Shown: positions 26,104-34,294 of the stretch, piece after piece | Layout: every line of letters begins with the position of its first letter | Position numbering within the stretch: position 1 is the stretch's first letter | Assembly: GCF_009909145.1 (NCBI RefSeq) | Contig: NZ_JAAAPJ010000007.1 | Coordinates: 1-64,000 of the forward strand | Source: Corallococcus silvisoli | GTDB taxonomy: Bacteria > Myxococcota > Myxococcia > Myxococcales > Myxococcaceae | DNA: 64,000 nt | Direction: 5' to 3' | Made by a program: the position numbers and the translations under genes | The notes under the pieces: model-generated | Seen by the model: the letters and a program-made list of their open reading frames with translations, nothing else | Database searches by the model: none | Told to the model about the DNA's origin: nothing

Positions 26104-26966
26104 GCCGCCACCTCCGCGCCTGTCGGCAGGCGCGCCCTCAACCATTCCAGCGCCCCGGGCACCAGCTCGTGCGCCCGGTGCGCATCCCGGGACAGCTCCA
26201 CGCACACCAGCCGGTCGTAGCCCGCGCGCATCAGCTCCCGCAGCACCGACGGCACGTCCACGTCCCCCTCGCCAAACGGCAGGTGCTCATGCACGCCGCG
26301 CTTCATGTCCTCCAGCGCCACCGTGCCCAGCACCGGCGCGAACTCGCGCACCGCCTCCGCGGGCGCCCGCTCCTGCGTCACCAGCAGGTGCCCCACGTCC
26401 AGCGCCAGCCGCACCGGGGGCGCCCCCGCCGCCTCCACCCGGGCGTGCAGCCGTCCCCAGCCGTCCACGGTCTCCACCAGCATCCCCGGCTCCGGCTCCA
26501 CCGCCAGCACCACGCCGCGCGACGCCGCGTACTCCGACAGCCGGGCCACCCCGTCCACCAGCCATGGCCAGGCGGCCTCTTCCGTCACCCCGGGCCGGGG
26601 CACGCCCGCCCAGAAGGACACGGCCTCTCCCCGGCACGTCGCGCAGACGTCCACCGCGCGCTTCAGGAACTCCAGACGCCGCGCCCGGCCCGCCTCCTCC
26701 GGCGTGATGAGCGTGGGCTCGTGCTTCCTGCGCGGGTCCAGCAGGAAGCGCGCCCCCGTTTCCACCACCAGCCCCAGGCCCAGCCGCTCCAGCAGCGCGG
26801 CGAGCTGCCCGGCCCGCTGCTCGAAGTCCGGCGCGAACGGGTCGAAGTGGTGGTGGTCCAACGTCAGCGCCACGCCGTCGTACCCGCTGTCCGCGATGAG
26901 GCGCAGCGCGTCCTCGAAGCGGTGGTGGGCCACGCCGTTGGTGTTGTACGCGAAGCGCAGCGCCAT
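26100..26966 (-). CDS. Sugar isomerase/epimerase-type TIM barrel
   Basis: A 288-residue xylose-isomerase-like/AP-endonuclease-2 TIM barrel. Typical metal-site segments are visible: GYDGVALTLDHHH near the N-terminus, VVLAVEPEPGMLV (Glu), LALDVGHLL (Asp and His), EDMKRGVHEHLPFGEGDVD (His and Asp) and LVCVELSRDAHRA (Glu). Members include IolE/IolI-type inosose dehydratases and isomerases, and the ebo-cluster EboE. Following the Gfo/Idh dehydrogenase and inositol synthase, a keto-inositol substrate is plausible. It starts three bases after the YcaO stop and ends in a GTGA overlap. Confidence 0.85.
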   Translation of the reverse strand: MALRFAYNTNGVAHHRFEDALRLIADSGYDGVALTLDHHHFDPFAPDFEQRAGQLAALLERLGLGLVVETGARFLLDPRRKHEPTLITPEEAGRARRLEFLKRAVDVCATCRGEAVSFWAGVPRPGVTEEAAWPWLVDGVARLSEYAASRGVVLAVEPEPGMLVETVDGWGRLHARVEAAGAPPVRLALDVGHLLVTQERAPAEAVREFAPVLGTVALEDMKRGVHEHLPFGEGDVDVPSVLRELMRAGYDRLVCVELSRDAHRAHELVPGALEWLRARLPTGAEVAA

Positions 26967-26969
26967 GGC

Positions 26970-28445
26970 TCACTGCCCCCCGAAGCGGCGGCTCGCGAGC
27001 ACCGCCGGCACCGCGTGGCGGTCCGGCTCCCGGTAGAGCGCGTACAGGCGCCCCACGCGCGCCTCCGCCAGCCGCGCGTTGAACCAGACGGGTCCACCCA
27101 GCCGCTCCTCGGCCTCCGGCGTCAGCCGCACCGGCTGCGCTCCCGGCGGTGGCGCCCCCATCCCCACCAGCGGATCCCGTCGCTCCAGCAGCCGCGCGGC
27201 GTTGCGCTCACCGATGCGGTTGTACGTCATCGTCTCCACCTCCAGCCCCGGCACCAGCACCTTCACCACGTGCACCTGACGGCCCGGCGGCGACAGGTCC
27301 GCGATCAGGATGTCGAAGCCCGCCGCGTGGAGCTGCCGCACCACGTGGTCGCACCGCAGCGACGGGTCCTCCGCCATGGGCGCCCGGGGCAGGTCCTCGA
27401 AGCGCACCGTCTTCCGCGTCATCAGCGTGCACGCCGTCAGCTCGCGCAGCGCCGCGGCCGGCATCCGCGCCCACTCCACCATCGCGTTCAGCGCGCGCGG
27501 CTCCTCCGCGCCCAGGTCCACCAGCGGCACGAAGCGGTCCATGTATTCCTGCGTCGCGACCCGGGCCACCGCGCTCAGCGGTCCGTGCATGAACGCCTTG
27601 CGCGCCCGCGAACAGGCGTACTCCAGCAGCGCCTTGCGCAGCGCCCGGTCCCGGTCCGGATCCGCCGCCTCGCCACACGCCGTCATCATCAGCGGCGGGT
27701 CCCCCACGGACATGTCTCGGCCCACCACGTACAGGTTGACCATGCCGAAGTCCGTGCCCGCCAGCTTCGCCATCACCTCCACCCCCGCGCGCCGGTAGCG
27801 CTCCAGCAGCTCGCGCACGTCCGGCGCCAGCTGCGCGCCTCCCAGGTCCAGCACCACGCCCTGGTCCATGGCGCGGTACTGAAGCCCGTTGCCGTCGCGC
27901 TGGAGCAGCTCCAGCAGGCCGTGCGACAGCGCCTGGGGCCGCGTCAGCCCCGCGCCCTGGCCGTTGGTGATGGGCGTGATGAGCGGCGAGCGGCCCTGCA
28001 ACTGCCCCGGGTGGATGGCGACGTACTCCTCCGGCACCAGCACGCGCTCTCCGGTGGACAGCCGCTGCACCTCCACCCAGACGAGCGGCAGGTCCGGCCG
28101 GTACGGACTGCCCGCGGGCAGCCCCAGCGTGAGCGGGTCCGCCACCGCCGTGGGCCCTCGCGCGCGCACCAGCGCGGCGTAGCTGCCGTGAATGCGCGGC
28201 ATCCGGAGCATCGCGTACTCGCAGAAGGTCTCCTCCACCAGCTCGCCCATCGCGCCGACGCGGGCCTCGTCTTCGGTGCGGCCGTAGCCGTTGCCGTGCA
28301 GCGCGGCGCCAGGGCCGGTCCCGATGCGCAGGCTGGCGGAGACCACCGGGACTCCCATCCGGTCGATGGGGTCGATGCGGAAGACTTGAAGCGCGCCGGT
28401 CGACACGGCGCGGTGATAGGCATCCAGGGCTCGGGCGACGCTCAT
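26970..28445 (-). CDS. YcaO-family ATP-dependent protein
   Basis: A 491-residue YcaO protein. GNGYGRTEDEARVGAMGELVEE holds the conserved Glu series that binds ATP/Mg. LSHGLLELLQRDGNGLQYRAM supplies the Glu-Arg-Asp of the second nucleotide-binding element. The C-terminus lacks the Pro-rich PxPxP end of azoline-forming cyclodehydratases. YcaO enzymes activate amide carbonyls with ATP, forming azolines, thioamides or amidines; YcaO proteins without a partner are also known. No precursor-peptide gene is visible nearby. Its start overlaps the stop of the MBL-fold gene (ATGA). In this operon I infer modification of an amide or carboxyl group on an inositol-sugar product, but RiPP chemistry with an unlinked peptide cannot be excluded. 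Confidence 0.85.
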   Translation of the reverse strand: MSVARALDAYHRAVSTGALQVFRIDPIDRMGVPVVSASLRIGTGPGAALHGNGYGRTEDEARVGAMGELVEETFCEYAMLRMPRIHGSYAALVRARGPTAVADPLTLGLPAGSPYRPDLPLVWVEVQRLSTGERVLVPEEYVAIHPGQLQGRSPLITPITNGQGAGLTRPQALSHGLLELLQRDGNGLQYRAMDQGVVLDLGGAQLAPDVRELLERYRRAGVEVMAKLAGTDFGMVNLYVVGRDMSVGDPPLMMTACGEAADPDRDRALRKALLEYACSRARKAFMHGPLSAVARVATQEYMDRFVPLVDLGAEEPRALNAMVEWARMPAAALRELTACTLMTRKTVRFEDLPRAPMAEDPSLRCDHVVRQLHAAGFDILIADLSPPGRQVHVVKVLVPGLEVETMTYNRIGERNAARLLERRDPLVGMGAPPPGAQPVRLTPEAEERLGGPVWFNARLAEARVGRLYALYREPDRHAVPAVLASRRFGGQ

Positions 28446-29275
28446 GACAGCTCCTCCAACGGCAGGGGACGGGTGTGCGGCATGCCGGAGAGCAGCCGGT
28501 CGAACAGCGCCAGCGCGTGGTCGCGGGTGACGCCCCGCGCGAACTCGAACGGAGTGAAGACGTTCTCGAACGGCAGCTGCTTGAACACCGCGCGGTAGCG
28601 GCGCAGCTCCGCGTGGCTCAGCGGGATCGCGTAGTGGAAGCCCTTGTGACACGACAGCCCCGTGGGGCGGCCGCGCGCGTCCATGTCCACCTTCAGCGCG
28701 TCGCCGCAGAACAGCGAGCGGGTGCGCGCGTCGTACAGCACCGTCTGCCCTTCGTAGTGGCCCGCCACGCAGTGCAGCGTCAGCCCTGGCGCCAGCTCGT
28801 GTTCGTCATCCACCGGCCAGCGCACCTGGAAGGCCTTGCTGTATTGAACCGCGTCCCGGTGCAGGACGAGCAGCGGATCGAAGTGCTCCTGGAGCTGCCA
28901 CAGCGCCCCGAAGCCGTGCGGGTGCGACGCGGACAGCACCTGGATGCCGCCCATCACCTCCAGGAACTCCAGCGCGGGCCGCGAATACCAGGGCGCGCCC
29001 TCGAAGACGACGTTGCCTTCCGGCCTGCGCAGGAGCCACCCCGTGGACCCCAGGCCGAAGTGCGGCGTGCAGGAGAAGGCCCAGATGCCGGGCAGCGCCT
29101 CCTCCCAGCGCGTGCTCAGCCGCTCCGACACCTGCCCCGCCGTCTGGAAGTCCCAGCCGTCGCGCGGCAGCGCGTTGCGCACGTCCAGGCAGGTGGGGCA
29201 GGCCGTGGGCCGCTCGCGCGGGAACCCCGGCTGCCAGGTGCCGCAGTGGGTGCAGGCATAGCGGATCAATGGCAT
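28442..29275 (-). CDS. Metallo-beta-lactamase-fold protein with N-terminal zinc ribbon
   Basis: A 277-residue protein. Residues 1-35 form a rubredoxin-like zinc ribbon (ACTHCGTW ... ACPTC). The rest is an MBL fold: strand STGWLL, then SASHPHGFGALW in place of the usual HxHxDH (only two His kept, the Asp lost), VAGHYEGQTVLY, FCGDALKVD and a C-terminal helix. The degenerate first motif suggests one metal or none. It overlaps the dehydrogenase end by ten bases and the YcaO start by four, so it is translated together with them. It may bind rather than hydrolyse. Function unknown. Confidence 0.8.
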   Translation of the reverse strand: MPLIRYACTHCGTWQPGFPRERPTACPTCLDVRNALPRDGWDFQTAGQVSERLSTRWEEALPGIWAFSCTPHFGLGSTGWLLRRPEGNVVFEGAPWYSRPALEFLEVMGGIQVLSASHPHGFGALWQLQEHFDPLLVLHRDAVQYSKAFQVRWPVDDEHELAPGLTLHCVAGHYEGQTVLYDARTRSLFCGDALKVDMDARGRPTGLSCHKGFHYAIPLSHAELRRYRAVFKQLPFENVFTPFEFARGVTRDHALALFDRLLSGMPHTRPLPLEELS

Positions 29276-30300
29276 GGCGGAAACGCCCTCCCAGAGTGGT
29301 TCGCCCGGGACAGGAGCCCCACGAGGCGCACGTCGCGGTCGGGGGAGAAGGGCTGCGGACGGCCGTCCAGCACGCAGGCCGAGAAGGACTCCAGCTGGTG
29401 GAGGAAGGGGCTCCGGTCCTCGTCCGGGGACAGGTGGATCCACGTCTCCTCGCCCGACCTCGCGTCGGTGAGCGACAGCGAACCGCCGGGCGTCTGCCCC
29501 ATCGTCTTGTACGCCAGCGCGCGCGCCCGGGTGCCGATGAGCTCCAGCGTGCGCCGGGGGTACGCGTCCGGGCAGTTGTAGGCCACCTGCAGGAGCCCCA
29601 GCGTGCCGCTCTTGAACTGGCCCATCAGCACCGCGCCGTCGTCCACCGGGTAGCCGTGCACGCGCCGCTGCGTCATCGCGGTGAGCGACTGCCACTCATC
29701 CCCCAGCACCATCTCCAGCAGGTCCAGCCCGTGCGGCGCCAGGTCGATCATCGCGCCCCCTCCGGCCTGCTCCGGGTCGATGCGCCAGTTGCTCGGGGTC
29801 CAGTCCGCGGGCAGCCAGCACGCGTAGTGGATGCGCGCCTGGGTGACGGTGCCCAGCACGCCCTCCTTCACCAGCGTGCGCAGCCTGCGGTGCGCCGCGT
29901 GGTGGCGCTGGTCGAACGCGGTGGCGTAGTGCACGCGCCCGCGCTGACAGGCCACCACCATGCGCAGGGCCTCCTGCGGCGTGACGGCCATGGGCTTCTC
30001 GCACAGCACGTGCTTGCCCGCCGCCGCGCAGGCCTCCGTCATCGCCGCGTGCAGGTGGTTGGGCGTGGCGATGTAGACGGCCTCCACGCTCCGGTCCGCC
30101 AGCACCGACCCCAGCGCGGTGTGCCGGACGGCGCCGTCCGCCTGGATGCGGATCAGCGCCTCCGCGTCCGAGTCGCACAGCGCCACCAGCCGCGCGTTGC
30201 GGGACCCCTGGAGCGCCGGGATGACGTAGTCCCGCGCCACCCAACCGCAGCCCACCACCGCCCAGCCCAACTTGTGGGCTGCTGGCCTCGCCTCCAACAT
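29266..30300 (-). CDS. Gfo/Idh/MocA-family oxidoreductase
   Basis: A 344-residue NAD(P)-dependent dehydrogenase. GWAVVGCGWVARDYVIPAL gives the Rossmann glycine motif, and IATPNHLH and CEKPMAVTPQEA (with EKP) are family markers. DLAPHGLDLLEM supplies the Asp and His of the active site. Members act on sugars and inositols (myo-inositol 2-dehydrogenase). A GGAGAGG ribosome site precedes the ATG at 30300. Located after the inositol-phosphate synthase and before a sugar-isomerase-type gene, it likely oxidises an inositol or a derived sugar to a keto intermediate for later steps. The 94-base gap from the HD-like gene is the widest in the operon. Confidence 0.85.
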   Translation of the reverse strand: MLEARPAAHKLGWAVVGCGWVARDYVIPALQGSRNARLVALCDSDAEALIRIQADGAVRHTALGSVLADRSVEAVYIATPNHLHAAMTEACAAAGKHVLCEKPMAVTPQEALRMVVACQRGRVHYATAFDQRHHAAHRRLRTLVKEGVLGTVTQARIHYACWLPADWTPSNWRIDPEQAGGGAMIDLAPHGLDLLEMVLGDEWQSLTAMTQRRVHGYPVDDGAVLMGQFKSGTLGLLQVAYNCPDAYPRRTLELIGTRARALAYKTMGQTPGGSLSLTDARSGEETWIHLSPDEDRSPFLHQLESFSACVLDGRPQPFSPDRDVRLVGLLSRANHSGRAFPPCH

Positions 30301-30394
30301 GGTCACCACCTCTCCGGAAGGTTCAGCCGCCGCCACCGCCGAGCGCGCGTGGAGCGCCGCGCCCGCGCCCCTCCGCTGGCCGTGGACCGCCGGC

Positions 30395-31327
30395 TCATGG
30401 CCACACCGTCGCTTCGCGGAGGACGTCGTCGCCGAACGTCCGCAGGGGGCCGGGGTGGATGAGCTCCAGGTCCTCCATCGCCTGGCGCAGGGTGAACCCC
30501 GCCGCGCGGGCATGGGCCTCCAGCTCCAGCGCGCGGTCCAGCGCGTCCGCGGCGTTGAAGGCGCGCGCCTCCGGGGAGTCCACGTTGCCGGTGAGCGTCA
30601 GCGCCTGCCGCACGGCCTTGGAGAGCCGGACCGGAAGCGAGGCCAGGGCCGCCTCCGTGTGGCGCCTCATCAGGGGCTCCAGCAGGTCCCCCAAGAGCGC
30701 CTCGCCGCCGTAGCCCGCGTCCGGCAGCACCGCGTTGAAGAGGTGATGCGACAGGCCCGCCAGGAAGGGCAGGGAGGGGGCCGCGCCGAACCGGGAGGAG
30801 ACGAGCACCGCGCCCACCGCCACCGCGTAGCAGTGGTCCGCGTGCCCTTCCTGTGGGGGGACGAGGAGTCGCGCCCGCCCGGGGAACGTGGCCCCGGCGC
30901 GGGGTTGCCGCACCAGCCGCTCCACGAACGCGGGCGGAGGCGCGTGGGGCGCATCAGGTGTTTGCGTGAGCGCCAGGGACAGCCGCTCCCGCAGGTCGGA
31001 CTCCAGCGGTCCCGCCACCGCGTCCAGGCCCCGGTGCAGGACCCGCGCGACGTCCCCGGAGGACAGTCCGGCCCGCAGGAGGACGTCCGCGTCCAGGCCG
31101 CCCAGCCTCACCGCGGCCACCGCGCGCGCCGTCTCCTGGAGCGCCACGGCTCCCGGGTCCACGCCGGAGGCGAGGGCCGCCCATGCGCGCCGGAAGCCGT
31201 GCGCGGCCAGTCCATCCGGATGGTCCGGGGTGCGCAGGCGCTTGAGGTCCATCAGCTCCGAGAGCAGCGGACGGAGCTCCGCCAGGCGGCCTGGGGCCGC
31301 CGCCGTGTCACGCGCGGGTGCGTTCAT
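30395..31327 (-). CDS. HD-domain-like hypothetical protein in the inositol operon
   Basis: A 310-residue, mostly helical protein. HADHCYAVAVGAVLVS followed by FLAGLSHHLFNAVLPDAGYGGE resembles an HD-domain metal site, with the HD doublet replaced by His-His, so catalysis is doubtful. The N-terminal 130 residues have no family I recognise. It starts seven bases after the end of the inositol-phosphate synthase gene, and the strict co-location marks it as a pathway protein. I considered and rejected EboA. A phosphohydrolase acting on the phosphate of inositol phosphate would make sense, but this is inference. Confidence 0.55.
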   Translation of the reverse strand: MNAPARDTAAAPGRLAELRPLLSELMDLKRLRTPDHPDGLAAHGFRRAWAALASGVDPGAVALQETARAVAAVRLGGLDADVLLRAGLSSGDVARVLHRGLDAVAGPLESDLRERLSLALTQTPDAPHAPPPAFVERLVRQPRAGATFPGRARLLVPPQEGHADHCYAVAVGAVLVSSRFGAAPSLPFLAGLSHHLFNAVLPDAGYGGEALLGDLLEPLMRRHTEAALASLPVRLSKAVRQALTLTGNVDSPEARAFNAADALDRALELEAHARAAGFTLRQAMEDLELIHPGPLRTFGDDVLREATVWP

Positions 31328-31334
31328 GGTGGTG

Positions 31335-32561
31335 TCAGCCCCTGAGGCGTTCCGGGGCGCGCTCCACCTGGTGCGCGCGGCCCTGGGCCAGCCACGCCAT
31401 CAGGTGGCGCTGCTGTTCGGCCATGGCGTGCTCGACGGGCTGGCCATCCGGCGACATGGGGGCCTTGAAGAAGCACCCCAGCGCGTCGATGACGCCGCCC
31501 TCGCCACGGCGCCTGGCCAGGTCCAGCGTGCGCGCCAGCTCCACGACGAGCGGCGCGGCGAGGATGGAGTCCTTGCAGAGGAAGTTGAGCTTGAGCTGCA
31601 TGGGCTGCCCCAGGAAGCCCGTGACGTCGATGTTGTCCCAGGCCTCCTTGTTGTCCCCGCGCGGGCGGTAGTACTGGATTTGAACGATGTGGTCCTGGAC
31701 CTTGTAGCCAAGGATGCTGTCCAGGGCGGCGCCCTTGGTGTCGAGCTTGTTCTGCTTCGACGCCGGGTCGTCGAGCGCCTCGCCGTCGCGGTTGCCCAGG
31801 ATGTTGGTGGAGTACCAGCCGTCCACGTGCAGCGCGCGGTCGCGCAGCGCGGGGGCGAGCACCGTCTTGAGCAGCGTCTGGCCCGTCTTGCCGTCCTTGC
31901 CCGCGAGCGGTGCGCCGGTGCGCTTCGCGAGCGCGAGCAGCGCGGGGATGTCCGAGGCGACGCTGGGCGTGAAGTTGGCGAAGGGGATGCCGTCCACGAT
32001 GGCCGCGTACGCGTAGAGCATCGCCGGGCCGATGTCCGGGGCGTTCGCGTCCAGGGCCTTCTCGAAGGACTCCGGCGTGGCGAACTCCGGACGGGTGGGG
32101 TCCACGCTCTTCTCCGTGGAGGCCAGGTTCACCACCACCACGCGGTCCAGCCGCTCGTCCTTCTTGAAGCGGGTGAGGTCGTCGCGGAGGACCTGCACCT
32201 GCTCGCGCAGGGAGCGCGCCTGCTTCACGGCCGTGCCGACGACGTTCTTGCAGAACTTCGTGTTGGAGGCCGCGGGCCACGGGCGCATGCGGCCCAGCGT
32301 GGGGGCCACCGCCTCCAACTGGGCCTCGGTGAGCACCGCGTGGTGGCGCGCCGCCTGGACCAGGTCCTCCTCGAACAGGTCCCAACCTCCGAACGTCAGG
32401 GCGCCGTACTCCACCAGCCCCAGCCCCTTCACGCCCGCGAGCGGCAGGCCCCGGGTGTCCACCCGCCCCTGGCGCAGCAGCTCCATGCCCGCCACCGCCG
32501 TGGTGGCCACCGCTCCACCCAGACCCACAATCGCCACGCCCAACCGCTCGTTGCCCGCCAT
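31335..32561 (-). CDS. ino1: Inositol-3-phosphate synthase
   Basis: A 408-residue enzyme that converts glucose 6-phosphate to 1D-myo-inositol 3-phosphate, using NAD. The Rossmann region GLGGAVATTAVAG is at residues 13-25, VVNLASTEKS follows at about 150, and PLAGKDGKTGQTLLKTVLAP and DGWYSTNILGNRDGEAL are the classic family segments, followed by LGYKVQDH and KLNFLCKDSILAAPLV. It is the first gene of the operon and sits behind a 201-base spacer downstream of a MATE gene on the same strand. A poly-G ribosome-binding stretch precedes the ATG chosen here; the longer frame adds unrelated residues. Its product is the natural acceptor for MshA-type GT4 enzymes, which links it to the last two genes. 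Confidence 0.9.
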   Translation of the reverse strand: MAGNERLGVAIVGLGGAVATTAVAGMELLRQGRVDTRGLPLAGVKGLGLVEYGALTFGGWDLFEEDLVQAARHHAVLTEAQLEAVAPTLGRMRPWPAASNTKFCKNVVGTAVKQARSLREQVQVLRDDLTRFKKDERLDRVVVVNLASTEKSVDPTRPEFATPESFEKALDANAPDIGPAMLYAYAAIVDGIPFANFTPSVASDIPALLALAKRTGAPLAGKDGKTGQTLLKTVLAPALRDRALHVDGWYSTNILGNRDGEALDDPASKQNKLDTKGAALDSILGYKVQDHIVQIQYYRPRGDNKEAWDNIDVTGFLGQPMQLKLNFLCKDSILAAPLVVELARTLDLARRRGEGGVIDALGCFFKAPMSPDGQPVEHAMAEQQRHLMAWLAQGRAHQVERAPERLRG

Positions 32562-32762
32562 GTGTGAAGCCCCCCCGCGACCGCGGCACCCCGGAGCTCG
32601 CGGCGGTGCGTCCGGGGGCGCTCCGGGGTTGCGGGAGCCCCCGGTGTCCGGGTCGCGCCCGGCACGCACACGCTGCGAGAGTCCAGGGAAAGTCGGCATG
32701 TGGGCGAGCGCTTTCAACTCAGCCCCTGGACCGTGTGGATTGTCCGCTGGCGGGGGCCGGCA

Positions 32763-34205
32763 TCAAACGTGCCGCAGCTTCCAGCCTCCGCGTCGGAAGA
32801 GGGCGGCGCTGGCCAACCCCAGCGCGCCGTAGGTGACGGCGATGGCGACGAACGCGCCCGTGGGGCCCCAGCCCAGCGGATGGGAGAGGATCCACGCCAG
32901 GGGCAGCTGGAGGCCCCAGGAGAAGAGGCCGTTCACCACGGTGGGCGTGGTGGTGTCCCCCGCGCCGTTGAAGGCGTGAGGCAGCACGGTGACGAAGGCG
33001 TAGAGGGCCAGGCTGCAGCTGACGATGCGCAGGCAGCGCGCGGCGTGCAGGGCCACCTCCGGTTCGGAGGTGAAGCGGTGGATGAGGGGCTCGGCGAAGA
33101 CGAGGAAGCCCACCGCCACCGCGCCCAGGAAGCCGAGCGTGTAGAAGCTGGCGCGCCACGCGGCGCGCTCGGCCCGGTCGGTGTCGCCCGCGCCCAGGCT
33201 CTGGCCCACCAGCGTGCCCGCCGCGTGGGACAGGCCCCACGATGGCTGCTGCGCGAAGAGCAGGATGCGCATGGCCAGCGTGTAGCCCGCGAGCGCCGTG
33301 CTGCCGAAGGTGGCCACGATGCGCATCAGCACGAGCCAGCTGGACATGCCCAGGAGCGACTGGAGGATGGCGCCGCCGGACAGCCTGAGCAGGGAGCGCA
33401 GCGTGGACGGCTCCACGCGCAGGTGCCCGCGGCGCAACTCCAGACGTCCGCTGCCCTTGAGCAGCCGGTACAGCTGATACAGCACGCCGGTGGAGCGGCC
33501 CACGGTGGTGGCCAGCGCCGCGCCGGTGACGCCCATGGCGGGCACGGGGCCCAGGCCGAAGATGAACAGCGGCGCGAGCACGATGTTCACGGAGTTGGCC
33601 AGCCACAGCGCGCGCATGGAGGTGGCCGCGTCCCCCGCGCCGCGCAGGATGGCGCTGATGAGGAACAGCAGCATGATGATGGGGAAGCCGCCCAGCATCA
33701 GCCGCGTGTAGGAAGTGCCTTGCGCCACCACGCCGGGCGCGGCGCCCAGCGCGATGAGGAGCGGGCGCGCGAAGAGGCAGCCCGCGAGCGCCAGCGGCAC
33801 GGCCAGGGCCAGCCCCAGCCCCAGGGCCTGCACGGCGGTGCTCGCGGCGCGCTCCGGATCCTTCTGGCCGATGCGGCGGGCGATGAGCGCGGTGGCGCCG
33901 ATGGAGAGCCCCAGCGGCACGGTCTGGAAGAGCGTGAGCACGGACTCGGTGAGGCCCACGGTGGCGATGGCGTCCGCGCCCAGGCGCGACACGAAGAGCA
34001 CGTCCACCAGGGCGAAGATGGACTCCATCACCATCTCCAGCACCATGGGGACGGACAGCAGCAGGAAGGCGCGGTCCACGGGCCCGGTGGCCAGGTCCTC
34101 GGTGGAGCCGCGCACGGCCAGCCACAGGGAGGCGAAGAGGCCCTTGAGTCCCGAGGCGGCGGGGGAGGCGTCCGAGGCGCGCGGGGCGGGAGGGGGTTGC
34201 GTCAT
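32763..34205 (-). CDS. MATE-family multidrug/metabolite exporter
   Basis: A 480-residue integral membrane protein with about twelve hydrophobic helices in two homologous halves, typical of MATE antiporters (family segments AFLLLSVPMVLEMVMES, FVSRLGADAIATVGLTES, GRPVT-type loops replaced). Residues 1-40 are a soluble Pro/Ala-rich lead. It probably expels a cationic or hydrophobic compound with sodium or proton exchange. It lies just upstream of the inositol-YcaO operon on the same strand, so it could export the product of that operon, but the 201-base spacer and own start do not prove co-transcription. Confidence 0.88.
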   Translation of the reverse strand: MTQPPPAPRASDASPAASGLKGLFASLWLAVRGSTEDLATGPVDRAFLLLSVPMVLEMVMESIFALVDVLFVSRLGADAIATVGLTESVLTLFQTVPLGLSIGATALIARRIGQKDPERAASTAVQALGLGLALAVPLALAGCLFARPLLIALGAAPGVVAQGTSYTRLMLGGFPIIMLLFLISAILRGAGDAATSMRALWLANSVNIVLAPLFIFGLGPVPAMGVTGAALATTVGRSTGVLYQLYRLLKGSGRLELRRGHLRVEPSTLRSLLRLSGGAILQSLLGMSSWLVLMRIVATFGSTALAGYTLAMRILLFAQQPSWGLSHAAGTLVGQSLGAGDTDRAERAAWRASFYTLGFLGAVAVGFLVFAEPLIHRFTSEPEVALHAARCLRIVSCSLALYAFVTVLPHAFNGAGDTTTPTVVNGLFSWGLQLPLAWILSHPLGWGPTGAFVAIAVTYGALGLASAALFRRGGWKLRHV

Positions 34206-34294
34206 GGATTGGGCGTTGCAACGGGACGCCTGGGGGCTTTCATCCCTCGTGGTTCCCTGCCTGCCGGCGCTGGGGCCCGGGTAGATTCCGCGAC

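Noticed and set aside
26169..28598. 809-codon plus-strand frame over the YcaO and isomerase genes
   Set aside because: Arg/His-rich with no domain; opposite-strand genes carry full motifs and coupled starts.
30395..31327. EboA and the ebo cluster
   Set aside because: The inositol operon has a TIM barrel like EboE, but the HD-like protein lacks EboA features and there is no UbiA or EboD-like gene; the resemblance is partial.
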